A stretch of DNA of 64,000 nucleotides, taken from assembly GCF_017591425.1 (NCBI RefSeq), contig NW_024466599.1, forward strand, positions 58,355,501 to 58,419,500. The letters run 5' to 3'. Below are positions 1 through 8,245 of the stretch, piece by piece (the stretch's first letter is position 1; each line of letters starts with the position of its first letter). This DNA is from Ochotona curzoniae. Its lineage: Eukaryota; Chordata; Mammalia; Lagomorpha; Ochotonidae. A program made the translations under genes and the position numbers. The notes under the pieces were generated by a model. That model had not been told where the DNA came from. It was given only the letters and a program-made list of their open reading frames with translations, and did not search any database.

Positions 1-224
1 TCAAATGCATTTGTAATCCAAATCATTTAGTACAGCCTTTGATTCACACATTTATGTCTGTACTAGAAGCATTCAACATCTTTTTTAGGTATTATGAACT
101 GCTTAGGCCATTGAACTAATCAGCTTGCTTTAGTTCCTTGTTCACAAAACACCTATTTGATAAATAGAATTTCTCCTAGATTTGTATTGCTGAGGGAATA
201 TACTAGGCTATAGCCCTTACCCTC

Positions 225-868
225 AAAAAGAAAAAAAAAAAGATTTATTTTCTTTATTTGAAACCAGTTACAGAAAAATTCAGATAAGACAAAGACTTTC
301 CATTCACTGTTCACGCCCCATGCTGAAGTCAAGCGTGTGGAACACGTTTCTTTTAAGGTTTCAGGGATCTAGCTCTAGGCTAACATCCACCACATTCCCT
401 GCGTATCAGCAGGGAGCCGGAGCAGAAGCCTTGTAGGTAGATGACTGGTGTGATGCCTCAGTAGCTAAATCTTTGCTTTACAAACACCAGGATCCCATAG
501 AGGCACTGGTTAGTGCCCTGGCTGCTCCACTTCCCATCCAGCTCCCTGTTTGTGGCCTGGGAAAGCAGTAGAGGACGGGCCAAAGACTTGGGACCCTGCA
601 CCCTGGTGGGAGACCCGGAGGAAGCTTCTGGCTCCTGGCTTGGGATTGGCTCAACTCTGGTTGTTGCTACCACTTGGGAAGAGAACCAGCGGGTAGAATA
701 TCTTTCTCTCTGTATCTTCTTCTCTCTGTAAACCTGCCTTTACAATTAAAAAAAAAAAAAAACCTTTAAAGAAGCAGTGCAGCAGATACTTAAACCAGCA
801 TTCACATGGATGCAGGTAAGACAGGAGGTAACTTTACTCACTGTACCACAACACCATGGGCCAGAGAT
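225..868 (-). mobile_element. Old CSINE, split by a younger SINE
   Basis: The reverse-strand A-rich tail and 3' body (225-432, starting with an A-rich run and GATTTATTTTCTTTATTTG) and the 5' head (772-868, ending CCACAACACCATGGGCC) read as one degenerate antisense C-repeat SINE. The plus-strand SINE at 433-771 interrupts it. Divergence from the young copies is high, so this belongs to an older layer. Assignment is by resemblance to the better copies in the window. Confidence 0.6.
433..771 (+). mobile_element. CSINE inserted into an older SINE
   Basis: A full-length tRNA-derived SINE. A-box-like sequence lies near 455, a CCAGGATCCCAT segment near 487, the body contains GGACCCTGCACCC (591-603) and GAGACCCGGAGGAAG, and it ends in an A-rich tail around 748-765. 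The short AGAAGC at both sides may be what remains of a target-site duplication. The open frames across it are shadows of the SINE. Confidence 0.85.
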
Positions 869-1046
869 TTTGCTTCACCTATCACATTGAGAGTTGTATT
901 TCTCATTAACCACTAGTCTTCTGGTTGATCATTTAATGCCTTGGAAGTCTGATGAGTGAAAAACCGCTGAAATGAGAGGCAGGATGTTGTCATCCCTGGA
1001 TTTGGAAAACTGCAAAGCAAGGGTAGTAGGCACTGACTTCAAGACG

Positions 1047-1395
1047 GTACCTGGGGTGGTCTCAGGAAAGGGCGTCTCATGCCTGGATCCCAGACGACAG
1101 CCACCATGTGAACGTGGTGAGCTGTCCCTGGGCCTGCCTGGGGTCTGGGAGCTGCTCCCTTCGGGGTGAGTACGCCGAGGGGGGAGGTCTCCATGACTGG
1201 GCAGGTTCGGAACCCACCCACCGCCTTCATTAGGCAGTGAATGGGATTGGGAGGGGCGTGACCTAGGGCCTGGGAGTTTAAACTTCCAGCAGCCTCCAGG
1301 CTGCTGCTGGTGGGTCTCAGGACAAGGCTTCTCATGCCTGGATCACCATGTGCACATGGTGAGCTGTCCTCGGGTGGCCAGTGCACCATTTGGTG
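1047..1395. repeat. 242-bp spaced internal duplication with palindrome
   Basis: Two related segments, about 1053-1150 and 1308-1390, share GTCTCAGGA(A/C)A, TCTCATGCCTGGATC and TGGTGAGCTGTCC. In the second copy CACCATGTGCACATGGTG (1344-1361) is a perfect 18-bp palindrome; the first copy has a decayed version at 1102-1119. The spacing between the two palindromes is 242 bp. Repeated enhancer-like units of this kind occur in LTR U3 regions and L1 5' UTRs, but I cannot assign this one. Confidence 0.8.
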
Positions 1396-1664
1396 CCAGG
1401 CTCTGCCTGCTGGCCACCCAGTCAGGGAGCTCTGGGGTTTTGGTTCTTTGAGTCGCTGCTTAGTTAGCTCCAGGTTGAACCCATTGTGCTTCTAGGACGT
1501 GAAGCCTTCGTAAAGATTCCCATTGGCAGTAACTCTTCCTTTGTAAAACTTGTAATCACTGAACAATGCTGACCACCAAATACCAGTCCATGCAGAAGCT
1601 ATGGCTTGGGGCTTGTCCTGCAGAATTATATCATGTTACCTGATGATGGATCAGGAGAAGGGTC

Positions 1665-1732
1665 ACTAGCACTCAACAACCATTCTGGGGGTAAATTAAC
1701 TAGCACTCAACAACCACACTGGGGGTAAATTC
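1665..1732. repeat. 34-bp tandem duplication
   Basis: Two adjacent copies of a 34-bp unit start with ACTAGCACTCAACAACCA and end with CTGGGGGTAAATT. They differ at only a few positions, so the duplication is fairly young. It lies inside the GC-rich retroelement block just before the degenerate monomer array. Confidence 0.9.
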
Positions 1733-1899
1733 TGTGAGGGATGTGTGGGCCACATCCTGTGAAAATTCTAGCCCCACTGGTTATCTCAAGTTGGGATGCT
1801 GATGGACTAAGCTAGGTGTGACCAAGGAGCCTGCCATCAATCACAGGTAATGGAACCCCCAATAGTCTGGACTGGTTAGGGCAGCAGCACCTGAATGTG

Positions 1900-3710
1900 C
1901 ATCCTGAATAGGGTGTGGGGTGCGCCGGGCTGCAACGTTCACCAGCTCATACAAGGCCAAATTAAAGGCCAGACTGCGCCGGACACTGGCCTAAACCCAA
2001 TGGCATGTATGAGAACTGGGTCTGGGAGTGGATTAAGTGGAGGAACTTGGGAAACTCGCCTGATGAGTCATAGCTCCTGCTGGTGAACATGTGGTCCAGA
2101 CCTGGGGGTCTGACAAGCTGGGCAAAGTAGCTCCAACAGCTGGCAAATGTTTCAATTGGTAATGGAACAGGGTAGATCAGGCAGGACTGAGCAAACCTTA
2201 GCCCACAAACAAAACTAGAGACCAGGACAGAGAACAGGTCATGCCGAGCTAGGCTCTTGTACCTACTGGTCTGCGTGAGCCAGGAACGCTGAGTCACAGT
2301 GTCTAAAGCAGAGGTCAGGACAGGTGAGGGGCTGTGCCAAGCTGAGTCAGAGTAACCACTGGCATACATGTGATCTATGGCTGGGAATAGACCCGGTTGG
2401 GGAGCTAAGGGGACAACCATAGCTGGGTTGAGGTTCCTACCAAGGGGCGTGTGGCCTGGAATGGGGGCTGCGTTCTGATCTGGAAACAGTTGTAGTCTCC
2501 CTTGGCACAAGTGTGGACTGGGACTGGATGCACCAAACTGGGCCAGAACCCAACACCCTCTAGTGTCCTGGAGGACCGGGATAGATGTGTGATGGACTGG
2601 GCAAGGTCTCAACTCCCTAATGAACCATGTGCGAGCCATATGTGGGTATGGACAAACCATGGCTGGGCTGAAACATCCAACAGCAAGAACCAGTTTCGGC
2701 TGAAGGCCAGTCAGTAAAAACCACAGTTCCTGTTATGACAGGAGGTGGACTGAGTAGGGCTGGCTCATGGACCCACTGGTAAGCATGAAACCTGGCATTG
2801 TTAGAGGTTCTGATGGAGGAGTCTGGGCAACTCCTCTGGCAGGACACAGACCCGGCAGGTAAGTGCAAGAAACATGATAGGAAACAGCCCAGAACAGGCC
2901 ATGGAAAGTTACCCACTGGCATACAATTGGCAGGGGTCGGGGGCAGACCAGGCTGAATATGTCCACATCATCCACCGGCAAATCCAAGCACAGGAACAGT
3001 GTGGGTCGAGCCAGGTTCGGTCGCAACAAAGACTAGTGCACAATACGGAATGCCAAGGTGAGGTAGCCAGTACCGGAAAAGACCACAGTGCCCAACCAGC
3101 AAGCATGAGAACAAGGAAGGGAGGGGGCAGAGCTGGCAGGGGATTAAGGGGTGGTTCTTTTGCTGGACAGCTACTCCCACAGGAGAGCATGGGCTGGGGT
3201 GGGGGCAGACCAGACTGGGCAGGGCTACAGTACCTGTACGTCTCATGTGGACTAGATCAAGCAAAAGCCAGGCTGGGCTGATTATTCCTACTGGTGCAAA
3301 CAAAACTAGAGTGGGTGAGGGTTGTTTGGGCTTAGCCACAGCATCAGCTGGCGGAAGCTGGCACTGGGGGCTAGTTCTGAAGTCAAACCACAGAACTATC
3401 TGGAAAGTGCATAATCTGGGAGTGGGAGAGGCCTCAGAGGGAAATAGTGGGCTCATCCCTCTTGGGTTTCCACTTCCATGGGGGGGCATAAAACTAGGAC
3501 AGCGGCTGGGGTGGAATGGGGTGTGGGACAGACTGGATTACTGCTACACATACTGGCAAACCAGGGTAGGGGGCGGGCCTGGTGGGGGTTATTGTGGGGC
3601 GCTCCAACTAGGCTGCAGCTCCCACTGGTTTATGCGAGGGCCGAGTATGTGCTGGGCAGAACCAGGCTGGACTGCAACACCCATTGATTCCAGTGGAAGT
3701 TGGAAGTGAA
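1900..3710 (+). repeat. Degenerate monomer array (CCCACTGGCA..CATG core)
   Basis: Variants of a core such as (C/A)CCCACTGGCA..CATG recur at least a dozen times at irregular spacing, for example near 1945, 2068, 2130, 2255, 2354, 2770, 2910, 2972, 3092, 3230, 3285, 3548, 3620 and 3680. Most are followed by GAG-CC-GG(A/G)CTGGGC-like sequence and preceded by GGCTG-AAC. All six frames carry open reading frames because stop codons are rare in the repeat, which explains the 232-codon reverse ORF at 1962-2660. These are not genes. Confidence 0.75.
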
Positions 3711-4264
3711 AACAGAACCAACCCAGCAATTGCAACCACCAGCTGATCAGGGCGATGGACTGTGCTGGGCCCTATACTTGCTAGCACATACAAGAATCTG
3801 GTTTGAGAACACCTCAGACAAAGTTTCTTTGGAGATCTCCCCAATCAAAATGCTGGACTCAGAACCCTAACCAAGAAAAGAGAGAAGATGGAACAGGTCA
3901 ACCAACCATCTCAGCCATATATTGGCAGTGAAATACGGGGCAAACAGAGACTCTATGATGGACTATGTCAACCAGTGGATTCTTCAAGGACCTCATAGTG
4001 CTTGGAGTGGCAAGATTGGCAGCGATTCATAACTGTTGAAATATCAAATCTACTTGAGCAAAAACCTCAAAGCATAACCTACATCCGGGACCTGGGGAGG
4101 GTGGGAAATTGGGTGGGCCTTCTCCCTTAATACCCCTCTTTAAACATCAAGGAAACAATATGGAAAAAATAATAGTCTTACCCACTTTCCTGTAGCCCTT
4201 GAACCTTTTTACCCTCATTAACTATGTAAAGATTATCAAAATGTTAAAATAAATAAATAAAGAT

Positions 4265-4709
4265 GTTACCCTGGGAAGTGTTTGTGCAGTAACAGGCTAC
4301 CTCTGGGCGTGGTTTCCTTCCTGCCAGCACCTCTCTGCTCACCCATCTCTACTTTGCCGATGAAATGTTTTCTTACCTATGAACACTTCACAATGAACAG
4401 CGACCTGCACATCAGCTCAAAGGTGGTTTTTGGAAATCATTACTAGGTACTATGTGCTTACAAGAAAAACAACAAAAAAAAACAGTACCTGTCTCCTGAG
4501 ATCTCTTGTTTTCTTGGTCATCTTATCAATCGCAATGTTTAGAGGGTCTCCTTTTTCTTTCCTTCCAGTCTATTAAGAAAAAAAGAAATAATTCTCATTT
4601 ATAAAATATGAAACTAAAGGCATTAAAGATTAAAAATACGCTCAGAAAAACATGTGAGATTTAGAGTTCAACAGACATCCCCTTGCAGTGGCACCCGCAC
4701 CCCTGTACC
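4265..4709. other. Unique AT-rich DNA
   Basis: No repeat family, open frame of note or RNA gene is visible here. A pyrimidine run near 4550-4566 resembles a splice acceptor tract, but nothing downstream supports an exon. Confidence 0.6.
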
Positions 4710-5074
4710 CCACAGATTCTTTTTTTTTAAAGACTTATTTTTACTATTTTTTTATTGGAAAGGCAGATATACAGAGAAGAGAGACAGAGAGGAAGATCTT
4801 CCTTCCGATGATTCACTCCCCAAATGAGCACAACGGCCGATGCTATGCCAATCCGAAGCCAGGAGCCTCTTCCGAGTCTCCCACACCTCCCTGGGTGCAG
4901 GGTCCCAAAGCTTTGGGTTGTCCTCGACTGCTTTCCCGGGCCACAGGCAGGGAGCTGGAAGGGAAGTGGGGCTGCCGGGATAGAACTGGCGCCCATATGG
5001 GATCCTGGGGCGTGAAAGGCAAGGACCTTAACCACTGGTGCCACCGTGCCGCGCCAGGCCCCACAGATTCTTTT
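4710..5074 (-). mobile_element. Young CSINE with target-site duplication
   Basis: An almost intact reverse-strand SINE (4724-5060). Its head reads GGGCCTGGCGCGGCAC on the minus strand and its tail is T-rich on the plus strand. It is flanked by CCACAGATTCTTTT at 4710-4723 and 5061-5074, a perfect 14-bp target-site duplication, as expected for L1-mediated retroposition. The 145- and 156-codon frames across it are shadows. Confidence 0.94.
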
Positions 5075-5747
5075 CATTACAGACTTCACATAATTTGGAT
5101 GGTAAAGCTGTTTTATCTCATTTGAGATACAAATTAAAATTGATCTAAGGCCATCTAATCTCAGAATGCTTACATTCATGTTCATATTCAAGTCCATGTG
5201 TATTCATTTTTACCTTCCCTGACATTTAGCAACGACACCCAGAAAGAACACTTTGCTTCTGCCTTCAAATACAAATGTTTTGTTGCTCTCTATTCTGTGC
5301 TTTTTGAGTAAAATATAACCAAGGTGACAAAAATTAAATAGAAAAGATTCTAGGTAAACACCAAAATTCTCAACTTTCTGTTGGTATTATATAACTCACA
5401 TTACAATTTCTATATTAAAGGGATACTTCTCTAGAAAATAGTGTTCCTAATGTCTGTTTTGTAATAAAAAATAATAATAATAATAAACTGTGAAATGTAT
5501 TTACAAGCATCCCAGAGCTAGAGGTCATGAGCAAATTTTCCCTTCTGATTTTAACAGGTAGAGACAGAAGCCAAAAATCAAGAAACAAACCAAACCCAAA
5601 CAAACAACAATGAAAATCTCTCTTTTATAAATTATTCACTTGGAACTTGCACTGATTTCTTATTTTATTTTTCTTTTTGGTGGCTGTGAAAAAACAATTA
5701 ACAGCAGACAAAACAGAAAGTTTTTTATGTTTTTAAATCTGCAAATA
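5075..5747. other. Unique DNA with a short (AAT)n run
   Basis: AT-rich sequence with a small AAT triplet run at about 5470-5487 and no other recognisable feature. Confidence 0.6.
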
Positions 5748-6015
5748 GAGGGGTTAGTATTGACAGTTAGCAGATACAACACGTCCAAATATGGATACCA
5801 GTTGGACTCCCACTTCTTATCTAGCTCCCTGCTAACTCGCAAAAGTAGCAGAAGGCCCAAGTGACTGGCCACCTGCCACCCATATGAAAATCTGTTGAAC
5901 CTCCTGGATCCTGGCTTCCAGTATGGCCCAGCTCTGGTCATTGCTGACATGTTGTGATTGAGCCAACAAATGGAAGACATTTCTCTGTAACTCTGAATTT
6001 CAAATACAGTAACCC
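5748..6015 (+). mobile_element. Old CSINE
   Basis: Degenerate plus-strand C-repeat. Recognisable parts are TCCCACTTCTTATCTAGCTC near 5807, CCTCCTGGATCCTGGCTTCC near 5900, the CAACAAATGGAAGACATTTC segment near 5963 and CTCTGTAACTCTGAATTTCA near 5985. The A-rich tail is short. Confidence 0.7.
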
Positions 6016-6077
6016 TTAAACAAAATAAAATTAGCAACTATGGCTAAAATTTTCTCCCTTCTAAGAGAAAATCATTT

Positions 6078-6445
6078 TCAAAAAGCGCCCAATTGGGCCC
6101 GACGCAGTGGCACAAGTGGTTAAGGTCTTTGCCTTGCACGCCCCAGGATCCCATATGGGCGCTGGTTCTATCCCTGCAGCCCCGCTTCCCTTCCAGCTCC
6201 CTGCCTGTGGCCTGGGAAAGCAGCCGAGGACGGCCCAAAGCTTTGGGACCCTGCACCCAGGGAGGTGTGAGAGACCCGGAAGAGGCTCCTGGCTTCGGAT
6301 TGGCATAGCATCGGCCGTTGTGCTCACTTAGGGAGTGAATCATCGGAAGGAATATCTTCCTCTCTGTCTCTCCTCTCTGTATATCCGCCTTTCCAATAAA
6401 AAAAAATAATAATAAAAATAAATCTGTAAAAAAAAGCACCAAATC
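6078..6445 (+). mobile_element. CSINE with target-site duplication
   Basis: Full-length SINE at 6093-6430 beginning GGGCCCGACGCAGTGGCACA, with box B GGTTCTATCCC near 6164 and an A-rich tail of AAT/AAAT units. The flanks AAAAAGCGCCCAATT (6078-6092) and AAAAAGCACCAAATC (6431-6445) form an imperfect duplication. The same flank recurs at 6743 after the next SINE. Confidence 0.9.
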
Positions 6446-6757
6446 AAGAACTGGCACTATGGTTCAACTCGCTAATCTTCAACCTACAAGCAAAGACATC
6501 CATTTTGGGCACAAGTTTATGTCTCAGCTGCTGCAGTTCCCAGCCAGCTACCTGTTTAATGCCTGGGAAAGCAGCAGAGATGGTCCAAAGGCTTGGACCC
6601 CTTCACCTGCCTGATGACTTCCAGCTTTGGATCAGCTCAGCTCCAGCTGTTGCGACCATTTGGTGAGTGAAACTGCAGATGGAAGATTATTCTTTCTCTG
6701 GAAATATGCCTTTCCAATTAAAAAAAACCTTTTTTTCCTTAAAAAAGTGCCAAATCA
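6446..6757 (+). mobile_element. Old CSINE in tandem with the previous one
   Basis: A more diverged plus-strand C-repeat (body GCCTGGGAAAGCAGCAGAG near 6562, CCTTTCCAATTAAAAAAAAC near 6710). Its 3' flank AAAAAGTGCCAAATC (6743-6757) matches the sequence just before it at 6431-6445. This element therefore inserted first at the same target and the younger SINE later inserted in its 5' flank. Confidence 0.82.
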
Positions 6758-7160
6758 AAATTATTTGAATTTTCTCAGCTTTATTCAGTAGCTCTACACT
6801 TTTATTTACCTCTGATACCTGTGGCAGATCTTTTCTTGCTCATTACTCAGTCACTCAAACTATGCAGGTCTCTGTGGTTAGTTGTATATATGATGAAATG
6901 AGATGTCTGTTCACACTTATCTACAATGGCCAGTGTGTTTTGGGCATCTATAAAAATCACCATCCAATGGACTTTCAAATAGTTGTTTTCAGACAAAATA
7001 CTGAATTCATAACTTGATAAATAGCGATCAGATCTACACAACTGAGTTTAAAGTACCCAATTTTGTCTGCTATTTTCTTAAATAACCACTTTTCTGAACA
7101 AACATCTGATATATCTGATATGTAACTCCATAGAGTTTGCTTTAAAAAGTCCAAACCAAG
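6758..7160. other. Unique AT-rich DNA
   Basis: No repeat or gene is recognisable. Open frames on the reverse strand near 6847-7163 are short and lack any family resemblance. Confidence 0.55.
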
Positions 7161-7490
7161 CATAGAGATTTAGCTTAATGACTAGGATGTCAACAATAAC
7201 ACCTCTATCACACATCTGAGTACCCAAGTTCAATACCCATCTCCCACTCCTGACTCCAGTTTCCTCCTAATGCAGTCAATGAAAGGCAGTGTTGAAGGTT
7301 CAAGCAACAGATTCTCCACCATCCATTTCAGAGACCAGCATTTACTTTCCGACTCTTGGCATCTGCTCTGGCCTAGCAGCAACAACTGTGGTAGGTACCG
7401 AAGAGGTAGGCAACCATATAAGACCTCTCTTTCTCTGAATGTGTGTGTGTGTGTCTTTGTTCTCTCCCTCTGAAATAACTTTTAAAAAAA
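7161..7490 (+). mobile_element. Old CSINE
   Basis: Diverged plus-strand C-repeat of the older lagomorph type. Landmarks are CCCACTCCTGACTCCAGTTT near 7243, an altered ATGCAGTCAATGAAAGGCAG segment near 7270, and CCTCTCTTTCTCT followed by a (TG)n run (7440-7454) in the 3' pyrimidine-rich part. It ends in AAAAAAAACCC. Confidence 0.68.
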
Positions 7491-7644
7491 ACCCATATAT
7501 GTATGTACTTTAAGTCATCTAAAATCCTATAAATTACCACCATCCTTTCACACATTCATACACTAGCTCATACAGTCTTTCAGAAGTATTCACTAAGGTT
7601 TGCAAGTAGAAGGAGCTTAAAATAAACTAGTTAACATTTTACAA

Positions 7645-7940
7645 TTTAAAAAAGAGAGATTCATTTATATATTGAAATTCAGAGCAACAGGGAGAGAGAG
7701 AGGTAACAGCAGACAGACAGACTTTCCCTTTGTTAGTTTACTGATGACCAAGAATTGGCAAGCCAGAAGCTAAAAATTCAACTGAGCCTCCTAATAGGTG
7801 GCAAGACCCAAATAGCTGTGCCATTTTCCATCGTTTTTCCTAGTCCATTGGCAAGGAGCTGTGTTGAAAGTGGAACAGCTGGAACTGGGATCCAAACACA
7901 CATCTATATGAGGCTGGTGTCACACTAGTCCCAACCTTAT
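7645..7940 (-). mobile_element. Old CSINE, antisense
   Basis: Reverse-strand C-repeat: AAAAAAGAGAGATTCATTTAT at the tail side, a GAGAGAGAGAGGTAACAG purine tract, GGCAAGGAGCTGTGTTGAAAG, and a head ending TCACACTAGTCCCAACC. It lies directly before another antisense SINE. Confidence 0.72.
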
Positions 7941-7946
7941 ACAAGT

Positions 7947-8245
7947 TTTTGAAAGATATATTCATATTTTTATTACTTGTTTATTTGAGGGGAAGAATAA
8001 GAGACAGCAAACGAGATAGAGAGTGTGAAGTAAGCCAGTTCTAGGCCAAACAGAAGCCAGGAGCCTTAACTCCATCCTGGTCTTCCACATGGGTGGCAGG
8101 GTCCTTGTTTCTTGTGCCATCCTCTGCTGCCTTCCCAGGCAGTTTAGCAGGAAGTCTGAGCAGAAGTGGATGAGGCAAGATTCAAGCTAGCACTTCTCCA
8201 CAAGAGGCTGTAACTGTAAGCATTGTGCTTCAAGACCAAAAAAAT
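7947..8245 (-). mobile_element. Old CSINE, antisense
   Basis: Reverse-strand C-repeat: tail-side TTATTACTTGTTTATTTGA, AGAAGCCAGGAGCC near 8052, CACATGGGTGGCAGGGTCC near 8086, and CTGCCTTCCCAGGCA near 8128. Together with 7645-7940 it forms a same-strand pair. Confidence 0.78.

Larger units (their letters stand above)
960..4262 (+). mobile_element. GC-rich lagomorph retroelement (long copy)
   Basis: A GC-rich block of about 3.3 kb that stands out from its AT-rich flanks. From about 3339 to 4262 it aligns by eye with the 928-bp element at 25771-26698, for example CAGCATCAGCTGG at 3339 and the TTGAGCAAAAACCTCA region near 4050. It ends in AAAATAAATAAATAAAG (4245-4261), a retroposon-like tail. 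Between about 1900 and 3710 it is built of degenerate monomers with a CCCACTGGCA..CATG core. The left boundary is uncertain: GATGTTGTCATCCCTGG (983-999) and GATGTTACCCTGG (4262-4274) could be an eroded target-site duplication. No reverse transcriptase or other protein remnant is visible. It could be a lagomorph L1 3' UTR, a non-autonomous L1-mobilised composite, or an LTR-derived element; I cannot name the family. Confidence 0.6.

Noticed and set aside
1962..2660. 232-codon reverse open frame, the longest in the window
   Set aside because: It runs through the degenerate monomer array, where stops are rare in all frames. No domain is visible and overlapping frames are just as open.
2968..3489. 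173-codon reverse frame and overlapping 135-154-codon plus frames
   Set aside because: Same monomer array; simultaneous openness on both strands is a composition effect.
4540..4600. Pyrimidine tract and CAG resembling a splice acceptor
   Set aside because: No open exon with a donor site follows; pyrimidine tracts are frequent here.
7438..7454. (TG)n run considered a separate microsatellite
   Set aside because: Short, and part of the pyrimidine/TG-rich 3' region of an old C-repeat.
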